Assembly (NCBI GenBank): GCA_036260255.1 | Contig: DATAAF010000016.1 | Span: 1-64,000 of the forward strand | Reading direction: 5' to 3' | Length of the DNA stretch: 64,000 bases | Source of the DNA: DASZJY01 sp036260255 | GTDB taxonomy: Bacteria; Actinomycetota; Acidimicrobiia; Acidimicrobiales; AC-14 | Part shown: one piece after another, positions 39,582-48,324 of the stretch | Layout of the letters: each line of letters begins with the position of its first letter | Position numbering within the stretch: position 1 is the first letter of the stretch | Translations under genes and position numbers: made by a program | Notes under the pieces: generated by a model | What the model saw: the letters and a program-made list of their open reading frames with translations, nothing else | Database searches by the model: none | What the model was told of the DNA's origin: nothing

Positions 39582-41597
39582 CTACGAAGCGCTCCTCCCC
39601 CGACGGCGGGAGGACGAGCGCTTCTGGTCGATGAAGTCCACCAGCACGTAGTCACCGAGGGTGTCGGGGGTGGTGAAGAACACCCGCCCGCGGTTGATGC
39701 GGCTCACCCGCTCGACGAACGCCTGGAGATGGGGCGTGGCATCGAGCATGAACGTGTTGATGCGGATGCCGGCCCGGGTGCAGCGCACGACCTCGGCGAG
39801 GGTGGCCTCGATCGTCTCTGCCGTCGGCGGGTAGTGGAAGAACGGCTCGCCGTCGGGCAGCAGGTGGGCAGTGGGCTCGCCGTCGGTGATCATGACCACC
39901 TGGCGGCTGCCGGCCCGGCCCGCCAGCATCCCCCGCGCCAGCAGCAGCGCGTGCTGGATGTTCGTGCCGAACACGAAGTCCCAGGAGACCTCGGGCAGCT
40001 GCTCGGGGCGGAGGGCGCGGGCCACCTCGCTGAAGCCGACGATGCCCAGGTAGTCGGTGGGGAAGCGGCTGGAGATGAGGGAGTGCAGGGCCACCGCCGT
40101 CTTCTTGGCGGCCAGGAAGTTGTCCCGCATCGGCATCGACAGCGAGAGGTCGAGGAGGAGGACCGTGCTGGCCCGGGTGAGGGCCTCGGTGCGCTCCACC
40201 TCGAAGTCGCCCGGCCCGAGCGCCACGGGCACGCCGCCGCCCGAGCGCCGGAGGCTGTTGCGGATCGTCCGCTCGATGTTCAGGTTGAACGGGTCGCCGA
40301 ACTCGTACGGCTTGGTGTCGTAGCTCCGCTCGTGCCCGGGGCCCTCGCGCTCGACGGCGTGGCGCCCCAGCCGGTCGCGGGCGAGGCGGGCGAACACGTC
40401 GCTCAGGGCCTGCTGGCCGATGCGGCGCATGCCGCGCGGCGTGAGCTCGGTCCGCCCCTCGCGGCGCTCGATCAGCCCGGCCTCCTCGAGCATCCGCGCC
40501 AGCTCGGCCAGGCGCTCGAGGCTGCGGGCGCCGTCGTCGCCCAGGAGGTCCCGGGCGACGTCGGGATCGACCTCGGCCAGCGCCGCCGGTGACGTCGCCC
40601 CCGCCAGGAGGCTCTCCAGCTGGTCCAGCTGCCCGAGCCGGTCGACCAGCTGGACGGCGTCGAGGAGCCCGAGGGGGTCCTGCCCCGACGACCGGTACCG
40701 CTGGTCCCACCCCATGTCGGGGAACAGCCCCTGGAGGTTGCGGCCGAGCTGGTCGACCTGCCAGCGGAGGTCGACGTCGTCGAGCAGCTGCTCCGACAGC
40801 CGCGCCAGCTCCGCTCGCTGCTCCGGCGTCATCGAGTTGAGAAGGGACTGGAAGGCGGCCATCTGGGCGGCCATCTGCTCGAGCAGCTCGTCGAGCGTCT
40901 GGGGGTTGCCCGGGAACATGTCGCCGAACTGGCGCATGAAGCCGTCGAAGTCGGGCTCCTCCCCGCGGGCCCGTTGCTCGAGCATGGCGTTGAGCGCCGA
41001 GAGCATGTCCTTGATCCGCTGGAGGTGCTCGGGGCGCACGTCGCTCATCGACGCCGCCATCTGGTGGAACCGGCTCTGCAGCAGCTGTTGGCGCAGCCGC
41101 TCGGTGAGCTCCTCGAAGCGACGCCCGGCCTCGGGCGAGACGAAGTCGTAGGACGACAGCTCGCGCACCTGCCCGGCCAGGTCGGACGGGAGCAGGTCGA
41201 AGCGCAGGCGGCGCTCGGCGGCCGCCGCTTCGGCCACCTCCCGCCGGCGCTGGTCCCCCGACCGGCGGGCGTCGGCCTCCATACGGTCGACGGCCGAGCG
41301 CTCCTCGGCGACGATCTCCCGCAGCTCCCGGGCGACCTCCTCGAAGACGCCGCCCAGGTCGTTGCTCGACAGCTCCTCACGGCGGCGGCGCCGGAGCCGC
41401 TCGAGGAGCTCGCGGAGGCCGGCGAGCCGCTCGCCGTCCGGCGTTCTCCACCCCGACTGCAGGAGGCGGCGGAGGGCGGCGTCGAGGTCGCCGTGGTAGA
41501 TGACGTCGTCGGTCAGCCGGGACAGGACCTCGTCGGCGTCGAGCTCGAAGCCGGCCTGGGTGCCGTCCCAGCGCGAGTAGCGGAAGCCCCGCGGCAA
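39582..41597 (-). CDS. Large VWA-domain protein paired with a MoxR-type ATPase
   Basis: A 671-residue soluble protein. The first 400 residues are helical and charged. A VWA domain occupies about 450-640, with MIDAS-like motif LLLDLSLSMPM (DxSxS) and later VVMITDGEPTAHL. TTG 41597 is the likely start, after GGGGGGCG. It follows a MoxR/ChlI-type AAA+ gene by 13 nt. Such pairs act as chaperone-type complexes or metal-insertion-like machines; the client is unknown here. Confidence 0.8.
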   Translation of the reverse strand: MPRGFRYSRWDGTQAGFELDADEVLSRLTDDVIYHGDLDAALRRLLQSGWRTPDGERLAGLRELLERLRRRRREELSSNDLGGVFEEVARELREIVAEERSAVDRMEADARRSGDQRRREVAEAAAAERRLRFDLLPSDLAGQVRELSSYDFVSPEAGRRFEELTERLRQQLLQSRFHQMAASMSDVRPEHLQRIKDMLSALNAMLEQRARGEEPDFDGFMRQFGDMFPGNPQTLDELLEQMAAQMAAFQSLLNSMTPEQRAELARLSEQLLDDVDLRWQVDQLGRNLQGLFPDMGWDQRYRSSGQDPLGLLDAVQLVDRLGQLDQLESLLAGATSPAALAEVDPDVARDLLGDDGARSLERLAELARMLEEAGLIERREGRTELTPRGMRRIGQQALSDVFARLARDRLGRHAVEREGPGHERSYDTKPYEFGDPFNLNIERTIRNSLRRSGGGVPVALGPGDFEVERTEALTRASTVLLLDLSLSMPMRDNFLAAKKTAVALHSLISSRFPTDYLGIVGFSEVARALRPEQLPEVSWDFVFGTNIQHALLLARGMLAGRAGSRQVVMITDGEPTAHLLPDGEPFFHYPPTAETIEATLAEVVRCTRAGIRINTFMLDATPHLQAFVERVSRINRGRVFFTTPDTLGDYVLVDFIDQKRSSSRRRGRSAS

Positions 41598-41610
41598 CCC
41601 GCGCCCCCCG

Positions 41611-43017
41611 TCAGCGGCCCCGGTAGGTGGCCCGGGCGCCCACCGAGTCCTTGTTGAGCCGCCGGGAGAGGTGGAGGCCTTCGAGCACCAGCTCGAGGGC
41701 GCTGGCCACCGCCGCCGGCGTCTCGCTGCCGGCCAGCGGGAGGACGGCCGCTCGCAGGGCGGGCAGGCGCCCGAGCACCTCGACGTACTCGTGCGAGGCC
41801 ACGTCGTCGCCGGTGTGCACGATCGTGCCCTCGTCGAAGTCGGCCACTACCCCGCGGTAGCGCTCGGGCGGGCAGCGGTCCTTGAAGACGCCGAGCACCG
41901 CCGTGTTGACGAGCCGCTCGAGGGTGGCGTCGGCCCGCCCCTCCTCGAAGGCCTCGATCTCGACCTTGCCGGCCGTCGAGGAGGTGATCGCCTCCAGGTC
42001 GCTCACCCGGGGGACGGCCTCCGTCTCGCCCAGCCGTAGCGCCCGCCGGGTGGCGTTGGCGACCAGGGTCTCGTAGTTGGCGATCGACAGCCGCACCGAC
42101 ACCCCCGATCGCTGGTTCACCTGGGGGCTGCGGCGGGCCTCGTGGGAGATGGCGGCGACGATGGCCCGCATGTGCTCTGGGACGTCGACCTGCACGCCCG
42201 GCACCGCCCGCACCGAGGACTCCTGGGCGACGATGGCCAGCTCGGTGTCGGTGTCGAGCGGGTAGTGGGTGCGGATCTGGGCGCCGAAGCGGTCCTTGAG
42301 CGGGGTGATGATGCGGCCGCGGTTGGTGTAGTCCTCGGGATTGGCCGAGGCGACCAGGAGGACGTCGAGGGGGAGGCGGATCTTGTAGCCCCGCACCTGG
42401 ATGTCCCGCTCCTCGAGGACGTTGAGCAGGCCCACCTGGATGCGCTCGGCCAGGTCGGGCAGCTCGTTGATGGCGAAGATGCCCCGGTTGGTCCGGGGGA
42501 CGAGGCCGTAGTGGAGCGTGAGCTCGTCGGCCAGGTAGCGCCCCTCGGCCACCTTGATGGGATCGACCTCGCCGATGAGGTCGGCGATCGACGTGTCGGG
42601 TGTGGCCAGCTTCTCGCCGAAGCGGCTGCGACGGTGCACCCACTCGATCGGCGTGTCGTCGCCGTGCTCCCGTACGAGGTCACGGGCGTAGCGGGAGACG
42701 GGATCGTACGGGTCGTCGTTGATCTCCGAACCGGCGACGACGGGCATCCACTCGTCGAGCAGCTCGGCCAGCGAGCGGATCAACCGGGTCTTGGCCTGGC
42801 CTCGCTCACCGAGGAACACGATGTCGTGGCCGGCGAGGAGGGCGTTCTCCAGCTGGGGCAGGACGGTGTCGTCGTAGCCGAGGACGCCGTCGACGACCGG
42901 CCGCCCGGCGGCGATCCGGGCGGCGGCGTTGCGGCGGACCTCGTCCTTGACGGGGACGGACTCCCATCCCGACTCCCGGAGCTGGGCCAGCGTGGCGGGT
43001 CGCGACACCTCGGCCAA
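41611..43017 (-). CDS. MoxR/ChlI-type AAA+ ATPase
   Basis: A 468-residue AAA+ protein. Walker A is FLGERGQAKTR, Walker B is GIFAINELPDL, sensor 1 is LLVASANPEDY and an Arg-finger-like segment is LKDRFGAQI. Similarity is to the Mg-chelatase I/MoxR group. TTG 43017 or GTG 43008 could start it. It forms a tight pair with the VWA protein. It is divergent from a lipoprotein gene, with about 16 nt between starts. Confidence 0.85.
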   Translation of the reverse strand: MAEVSRPATLAQLRESGWESVPVKDEVRRNAAARIAAGRPVVDGVLGYDDTVLPQLENALLAGHDIVFLGERGQAKTRLIRSLAELLDEWMPVVAGSEINDDPYDPVSRYARDLVREHGDDTPIEWVHRRSRFGEKLATPDTSIADLIGEVDPIKVAEGRYLADELTLHYGLVPRTNRGIFAINELPDLAERIQVGLLNVLEERDIQVRGYKIRLPLDVLLVASANPEDYTNRGRIITPLKDRFGAQIRTHYPLDTDTELAIVAQESSVRAVPGVQVDVPEHMRAIVAAISHEARRSPQVNQRSGVSVRLSIANYETLVANATRRALRLGETEAVPRVSDLEAITSSTAGKVEIEAFEEGRADATLERLVNTAVLGVFKDRCPPERYRGVVADFDEGTIVHTGDDVASHEYVEVLGRLPALRAAVLPLAGSETPAAVASALELVLEGLHLSRRLNKDSVGARATYRGR

Positions 43018-43032
43018 CCTACTCTTGGCCGA

Positions 43033-43767
43033 GTGCGACGCTTCATCGGGCTGCTGGCGGTGGTGCTGGTTGCCCTGGGCGCCTGCTCGAACTCGTCAGA
43101 CGGTGGGGGCGAGCAGGGAGCGCCGGTCGAGGAGACGACGTTCGTCCCCGGCCCCGGCCAGCTCTTCGTGACCGGCGACGTCTCCCACCTGGTGGCCGAG
43201 GACGCGGTGCTCAAGGAGTCGTTCAACACCCCCTTCACGCTGACGGCGATCGAACGGGGCTCCGCCAACGCCACCATCAACAACGCCCTGGTCGGCGGCA
43301 GGCGATCGACGATCTCGTGGCCCAGCGGCACGCCCCTGCCCATCACCGGCCACGGGGGGCTCGACCTCGGGCCGGTGCGGGTCGAGGTCGACGCCCGCGG
43401 CGGGTTGTCGATCAGCCTGGACGGGGCCGCCCGTCCGTTCCGGCCGGGCAGCTACCGGGCCGCCGCCCCCGTCGCCGTCGGCAGCGGTGGCATCGCCGCC
43501 CCCCGCGACAGCGCCGACTTCAGCGCCGACGCCCAGACGACCCTCACCACGCGGGGGGTCGTCGTCCGGCGGGACCCCGCCCGGGTGGAGCTCGAGGGGC
43601 CGGGCAAGGTGTCGGTGCGCGGCCGGCTCCAGGTCCAGACCCCCGAGGGCAGGCGGTCGGTGGGCAGCGTCACCTTCGGCCCCGGTCCGTTCCGGATCAC
43701 CCTCCAGCCGCGGGGCGACCGGGCGACCATCGAGAGCCTCCTTCAGGGTCAGTTCACTGCCGCTTAG
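43033..43767 (+). CDS. Secreted lipoprotein of unknown function
   Basis: A 244-residue lipoprotein with a signal peptide and lipobox LVALGAC at about residues 11-17. The rest is beta-rich, with repeated Val/Thr/Gly-rich strands such as LSISLDGAARPFRPGSYRAA and VRGRLQVQTPEGRR. No family or catalytic motif is recognised. It is divergent from the AAA+ gene and ends 37 nt before the 19-bp inverted repeat. Confidence 0.7.
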   Translation: MRRFIGLLAVVLVALGACSNSSDGGGEQGAPVEETTFVPGPGQLFVTGDVSHLVAEDAVLKESFNTPFTLTAIERGSANATINNALVGGRRSTISWPSGTPLPITGHGGLDLGPVRVEVDARGGLSISLDGAARPFRPGSYRAAAPVAVGSGGIAAPRDSADFSADAQTTLTTRGVVVRRDPARVELEGPGKVSVRGRLQVQTPEGRRSVGSVTFGPGPFRITLQPRGDRATIESLLQGQFTAA

Positions 43768-43804
43768 CCCCCGGCGGGGCCCCAAGCCCGCCCTTGGGGA
43801 CCTT

Positions 43805-43896
43805 GGAACTGCCGGGCATGTTCTCTCTTGGAAACGGATTGCGTTTGAACAGCGGATCGCCGCCCGCTCATGCCTCGGAACATGCCCGGCAGTTCC
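43805..43896. repeat. Perfect 19-bp inverted repeat upstream of sdhA
   Basis: GGAACTGCCGGGCATGTTC (43805-43823) and its exact complement GAACATGCCCGGCAGTTCC (43878-43896) enclose 54 bp. The next gene starts 87 nt later. A 19-bp perfect match is long for a terminator and has no T-tract. Rest of 43768-43982 shows nothing else. Confidence 0.95.
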
Positions 43897-43982
43897 TCGC
43901 TCCCGAACTCGCCGAGATGGGGCCCCTGCCCCATCCGGCGCCGTGTGCGCCTTAGGCGACCCTCCGGTGCCAGGATCGGGGC

Positions 43983-45758
43983 GTGGAGGTGCACCACCAC
44001 ACCTACGACGCGGTGATCGTCGGCGCCGGTGGCGCCGGCCTGCGGGCGGCCATCGAGGTGGCGGGCCGGTGCCGGGCCGCGGTGCTGACCAAGCTCTACC
44101 CCACCCGCTCCCACACCGGGGCCGCCCAGGGAGGCATGTGCGCGGCGCTGGCCAACGTGGAGGAGGACTCGTGGGAGTGGCACGCCTTCGACACGGTCAA
44201 GGGCGGCGACTACCTGGTCGACCAGCCGGCGGCCGAGATCATGTGCCGGGAGGCGGTCGATGCGGTCATCGAGCTCGAGCACCTCGGCCTTCCCTTCAAC
44301 CGCACGCCGGACGGGCGCATCGACCAGCGGCGCTTCGGCGGCCACACCCGCAACCACGGCGAGGCCCCGGTGCGCCGGGCGTGCTACGCCGCCGACCGCA
44401 CCGGCCACATGATCCTGCAGACCCTCTACCAGCAGTGCCTCGCCCGCGACGTCCACTTCTTCTCGGAGTTCGTCGTCCTCGACGTCGCCTTCGCCGGGAA
44501 CCGCGGCCGGGCCGGGCCCGACGCTCCGCTGGCCGGTGTCATCGCCTACGAGCTGGCCTCCGGGGACCTCCACGTCTTCGAGTGCAAGGCCGCCCTGTTC
44601 GCGTCGGGTGGCTTCGGGAAGATGTTCAAGGTCTCCTCCAACGCCCACACCCTCACCGGGGACGGCCCCGCGCTGCTGTTCCGCCGGGGGGTGCCGCTGG
44701 AGGACATGGAGTTCTTCCAGTTCCACCCGACCGGCATCTACAAGCTGGGGATCCTCCTGTCCGAGGCGGCCCGGGGCGAGGGCGGCATTCTCCGCAACGC
44801 CGACGGCGAGCGGTTCATGGAGCGCTACGCCCCGACGGTGAAGGATCTGGGCCCCCGCGACCTGGTCAGCCGGGCGATGCTCACCGAGATCCGGGAGGGT
44901 CGCGGCTGCGGGACGAGCCGGGACTTCGTCCACCTGGACCTCACGCACCTCCCGCCCGAGCAGATCGACGCCAAGCTCCCCGACATCACCGACTTCGTCC
45001 GCACGTATCTCGGCATCGAGCCCAAGACCGACCTGATCCCGGTGCAACCCACCGCCCACTACGCCATGGGCGGCATCCCCACGAACACGTCGGCCGAGGT
45101 GGTCCTCGACGCCGGCGGCACGGTCGCGCCCGGTCTGTACGCCGCCGGCGAGTGCGCGTGCGTGTCGGTGCACGGCGCCAACCGCCTGGGCACCAACTCC
45201 CTCCTCGACATCGTCGTGTTCGGGCGAAGGGGCGGGGCGGCGATGGCCGCCTTCGTGAGCGACGGGGCGCAGCCGCCGCTGCCGGCCGACCCCGCCGAGC
45301 ACACCCGCACCCTGGTGGAGGCGCTGCGGCCGGGGTCAGGCGGCAACGGGGTGGGCGAGAACGTGGCCGACATCCGCGCCGACCTCCAAGCCGAGATGAC
45401 CGACAAGGCGTCGGTGTTCCGCACGGACGACAGCCTGCGGTCGGCGATGGCCACGCTGGCCGGGCTTCGAGAGCGGTACGCCCGGGCCACCGTGCAGGAC
45501 GGCGGCCGCCGCTACAACTACGAGCTCACCGAGGCCCTCGAGCTCGGGTTCCTGCTGGACCTGGCCGAGGTCCTGGTCGCCAGCGCCCTGGCCCGGACGG
45601 AGAGCCGCGGCGCCCACTTCCGGGACGACCATCCCCTCCGCGACGACGCCAACTGGATGCGTCACACCTTCGCCACCCGCACGGCCGGGGGGGACGTGCG
45701 CCTCGACTACAAACCGGTGGAGTCCGGGGCCTACCTGCCGATGGAGCGCAAGTACTGA
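43983..45758 (+). CDS. sdhA: Succinate dehydrogenase flavoprotein subunit
   Basis: A 591-residue SdhA/FrdA flavoprotein. The FAD-binding start is AVIVGAGGAGLRAAIE. The FAD-linking His is in RSHTGAAQGGMCAAL. Substrate-site motifs are EFFQFHPTGI, VQPTAHYAMGGIPT and HGANRLGTNSLLD. Length is normal. It oxidises succinate in the TCA cycle at the membrane complex II. sdhB is not directly downstream but 1.75 kb away, past two opposite-strand genes. No sdhC or sdhD is seen in the window. Confidence 0.95.
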   Translation: MEVHHHTYDAVIVGAGGAGLRAAIEVAGRCRAAVLTKLYPTRSHTGAAQGGMCAALANVEEDSWEWHAFDTVKGGDYLVDQPAAEIMCREAVDAVIELEHLGLPFNRTPDGRIDQRRFGGHTRNHGEAPVRRACYAADRTGHMILQTLYQQCLARDVHFFSEFVVLDVAFAGNRGRAGPDAPLAGVIAYELASGDLHVFECKAALFASGGFGKMFKVSSNAHTLTGDGPALLFRRGVPLEDMEFFQFHPTGIYKLGILLSEAARGEGGILRNADGERFMERYAPTVKDLGPRDLVSRAMLTEIREGRGCGTSRDFVHLDLTHLPPEQIDAKLPDITDFVRTYLGIEPKTDLIPVQPTAHYAMGGIPTNTSAEVVLDAGGTVAPGLYAAGECACVSVHGANRLGTNSLLDIVVFGRRGGAAMAAFVSDGAQPPLPADPAEHTRTLVEALRPGSGGNGVGENVADIRADLQAEMTDKASVFRTDDSLRSAMATLAGLRERYARATVQDGGRRYNYELTEALELGFLLDLAEVLVASALARTESRGAHFRDDHPLRDDANWMRHTFATRTAGGDVRLDYKPVESGAYLPMERKY

Positions 45759-45777
45759 GGACTTCCCGTCTCGGGGC

Positions 45778-47121
45778 TCAGCGGTAGTACCCGGCGTAGT
45801 CCCTCATCATGCGCCGGCGGTTCCTCAGGTAGGTGACCGCCCCGAAGAGGAGCAGGATGGCCAGCGAGAGCGCCGCCGTCTGGGCCCAGATGGAGTCCTC
45901 GGGCGGGGCGTCGGCGAGGCGCGGGACGCCGACGTCGCCCCCGTTCGACGCCGGCAGCGTCCCGTCCTCCTCACTGCTCAACAGGTCGGTCGACAGGATC
46001 GGCTCCTCCGGCCCGGCCGTGAAGCTCCCGATCGACGGCTCCCGCGTCACCGGGCGAACCCTGGCGCCACCTCGCGAGGGTTGGCTGGCGGCCCCGGCCC
46101 GCGATGGCCGTGATGGGCGGACCAAGACCCTGCCCGGGGGGGCGGGCGCCACGGCGCCGACCAGGGCGGCCAACGCTCCCGACTCGGTCGGCGTCGGCGG
46201 CGGCGGCGTCGTCGGCGTCGGCGTCGGCGGTCGCACCGCTTGGGGCGCATCCGAAGCCGCCTCGAGGAACGCCGTCCTCACGAGGACGAGCAGCTCGGCC
46301 AGCCGTGCCATCACCGCCTCCAAGGCGGACGTCAGCGTGGCCAGCAGGGCCGCGGTCAGCGCCGAGGCGAAGTCGAGGGCGGCCTGGCGAACGGCGAGGA
46401 CGTCGGGCCGCAACGGCAATCCCAACGGGAGACCGCCGACCAAGGGGAGGATCCCCCCACCGGCGAGCAGCGGGCTGGCCGGTTGGGCCCCGCCCGGAGC
46501 GGGTGCACCGCCGGCGCTCACTCCGCCGGCGGCGGCAACAGGCGCCGGCGCCCCGCCGCCGCCCTGGGCCGCCGGCTGAGCACCCCCACCACCGCCGCCG
46601 CTACCGCTGCCTGGGCGCGCCGGCTGGCCGCCGCCACCACCGCCGCCCTGGGGCGCCGGCTGGGCGCCGCCGCCACCGCCCGCTCCCTGGACCGCCGGCT
46701 GGCCGCCGCCGCCACCACCGCCGCCCTTGGGCGCGGCTCCCTGGCCCGGGCCGCCGCCTCCACTCGGCCCTTGGCCGCCACCGCCCTGGGGCGCACCCCC
46801 GGCGTTGCCCCCGCCCTGGGGCGCGCCGCCGCCTTGGCCGCCGCCGCCCTGGCCCTGGCCCTGGCCGCCCTGGCCCTGGCCGCCACCGTTGCCGCCGCCC
46901 TGCCCCTGCCCGCCGCCCGGCGGCTGGCCCTGGCCACCACCGTTGCCGCCGCCTTGCCCTTGTCCCTGGCCCTGGCCCTGTCCTTGGCCCTTTCCCTGGC
47001 CCTGCTGAGCCGACGCCGGGAGGGCGTAGAGGACAGCTGCCACGCACGCGACGCTGAGCGCCGTCGCCAGCGCTCGGCGCCGCATCCCTCGCCCTTGACC
47101 CTCGCTTCGACTCAGGTCCAT
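45778..47121 (-). CDS. Secreted Gly/Gln-rich surface protein with C-terminal TM anchor
   Basis: A 447-residue protein. A signal peptide (RRRALATALSVACVAAVLYA then LPASA) is followed by about 170 residues almost only Gly, Gln, Pro and Ala, with GQ and GGGG runs. A helical region of about 65 residues follows (DVLAVRQAALDFASALTAAL), then a Pro/Thr linker. A TM helix (WAQTAALSLAILLLFGAVTY) and a basic tail end the protein. No sorting signal is present. ATG 47121 is preceded by GGGGGA. It probably spans the wall. It interrupts the sdhA-sdhB interval on the opposite strand. Confidence 0.8.
   Translation of the reverse strand: MDLSRSEGQGRGMRRRALATALSVACVAAVLYALPASAQQGQGKGQGQGQGQGQGQGGGNGGGQGQPPGGGQGQGGGNGGGQGQGGQGQGQGGGGQGGGAPQGGGNAGGAPQGGGGQGPSGGGGPGQGAAPKGGGGGGGGQPAVQGAGGGGGAQPAPQGGGGGGGQPARPGSGSGGGGGGAQPAAQGGGGAPAPVAAAGGVSAGGAPAPGGAQPASPLLAGGGILPLVGGLPLGLPLRPDVLAVRQAALDFASALTAALLATLTSALEAVMARLAELLVLVRTAFLEAASDAPQAVRPPTPTPTTPPPPTPTESGALAALVGAVAPAPPGRVLVRPSRPSRAGAASQPSRGGARVRPVTREPSIGSFTAGPEEPILSTDLLSSEEDGTLPASNGGDVGVPRLADAPPEDSIWAQTAALSLAILLLFGAVTYLRNRRRMMRDYAGYYR
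46580..47010 (-). repeat. Low-complexity Gly/Gln/Pro-coding DNA
   Basis: Runs of CCGCCGCC, TGGCCCTGGCC and GCCCTGG (plus strand) repeat many times and encode the Gly/Gln-rich domain. Such DNA can slip, so the length may vary between strains or be misassembled. Confidence 0.85.
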
Positions 47122-47221
47122 GACGTCCCCCGCCGGTCGCTGGTCACTGCGTTGTGTGTGTACCCCGCACGAGAGGCGGAGCATTCCGCCGCGACTCACA
47201 CCCCCGGTCGCGGTCGGGCCG

Positions 47222-47437
47222 TCAGGGGCGTCGTCGACGCAGGCGTGCCGAGAGGAACAGGCCCACCGCCAGCACAGCGAGCGACACGGCCGTGGCGACC
47301 CAGGAGTACTCCAGGTGCTCGCCCCGGAAGTCCTCGTCGAGCAGCTTCAGGACCCGTGTCGTCCCGAAGATCGCGACGCCCACGTCGCCCGTTCTGGTCC
47401 AGCCGTTGGCATGGCGGAAGGACTGCTCAGGGCTCAC
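47222..47437 (-). CDS. Small tail-anchored membrane protein
   Basis: A 71-residue protein. A short polar start (SPEQSFRHANGWTRTGDVGV) is followed by a TM helix near the C-terminus (WVATAVSLAVLAVGLFLSA) and a basic end (RLRRRRP). GTG 47437 has GGGAGG about 5 nt upstream. Third codon positions are GC-rich, which supports coding. Nothing is known of its role. It is on the strand opposite to sdhA and sdhB, between them. Confidence 0.5.
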   Translation of the reverse strand: MSPEQSFRHANGWTRTGDVGVAIFGTTRVLKLLDEDFRGEHLEYSWVATAVSLAVLAVGLFLSARLRRRRP

Positions 47438-47513
47438 CAGCCTCCCGCCCCGAGCCGGTCGCCCGCCGGCGCCGACGTCCACCGTCGTCCGCCGGTCAGC
47501 CCATACTGGGCTG

Positions 47514-48230
47514 GTGACCGAGCTGGTGACCGTCGACCTCCGGGTCAAGCGCTTCGACCCAGAGCTCGACCGCAAGCCCCACTGGGAGAGCTACCAGGTC
47601 GAGGTGGAGGAGACGGACCGGGTGCTCGACGCCCTCCACCAGGTGCGCTGGCACCACGACGGGAGCCTGGCGTTCCGCCGCTCGTGCGCCCACGGCGTCT
47701 GCGGCTCGGACGCCATGGTGATCAACGGCGAGAACCGCCTGGCGTGCGTCCTGCTCGTCCGCGACGTCGGCCACAGGATCACGGTCGAGCCGCTGCGCGG
47801 GCTCCCGGTGCTCAAGGACCTGGTCGTCGACATGGAGCCGTTCTTCGAGCAGTACCGGTCGGTCAAGCCCTGGCTGGTGAACACCGCCGACCCCGGGCCC
47901 TCCGAGCGGCGTCAGAGCCCTGAGGAGCGGGCCCGCTACGACGACACCACCAAGTGCATCCTGTGCGCGGCGTGCACGACCTCGTGCCCGGTGTTCTGGG
48001 GCAACGAGTCCTACGTCGGGCCGGCCGCCATCGTCAACGCCCACCGGTTCATCTTCGACTCCAGGGACCAGGCGGGCGCCGAGCGCCTGCACATCCTCGA
48101 CGACCGCTCGGGCACGTGGGCCTGCCGCACCGCCTTCAGCTGCACCGACGCCTGTCCGCGGGGCATCAAGGTCACCCACGCCATCGAAGAGGTCAAGAGG
48201 GCGCTCTTGCGGGGTGGTGACCACCCTTAG
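47514..48230 (+). CDS. sdhB: Succinate dehydrogenase iron-sulfur subunit
   Basis: A 238-residue SdhB. The [2Fe-2S] motif is RRSCAHGVCGSDAM with a later Cys (RLACVLL). The [4Fe-4S] and [3Fe-4S] motifs are KCILCAACTTSCPVFW and FSCTDACPRGI. GTG 47514 is used; GTG 47526 is close by. It carries electrons from SdhA to quinone. It is separated from sdhA by two opposite-strand genes, so it likely has its own promoter. Confidence 0.95.
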   Translation: MTELVTVDLRVKRFDPELDRKPHWESYQVEVEETDRVLDALHQVRWHHDGSLAFRRSCAHGVCGSDAMVINGENRLACVLLVRDVGHRITVEPLRGLPVLKDLVVDMEPFFEQYRSVKPWLVNTADPGPSERRQSPEERARYDDTTKCILCAACTTSCPVFWGNESYVGPAAIVNAHRFIFDSRDQAGAERLHILDDRSGTWACRTAFSCTDACPRGIKVTHAIEEVKRALLRGGDHP

Positions 48231-48254
48231 TGTGACGCGCGACACGCTGAGAAG

Positions 48255-48281
48255 GATTTCGTCGTTCTTGCGGCGAAAATC
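48255..48281 (+). terminator. Possible hairpin after sdhB
   Basis: GATTTCGTCG (48255-48264) and CGGCGAAAATC (48271-48281) can form an imperfect stem 24 nt after the sdhB stop. There is no T-tract on the plus strand. Confidence 0.3.
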
Positions 48282-48324
48282 GAGAGTCTGGGGGTAGCCG
48301 GGGCCAGGTCCGCCTGGGAGGGGG

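Noticed and set aside
46580..47010. CRISPR-like or tandem repeat array
   Set aside because: The repeats are degenerate, in frame and code Gly/Gln-rich protein; no spacers.
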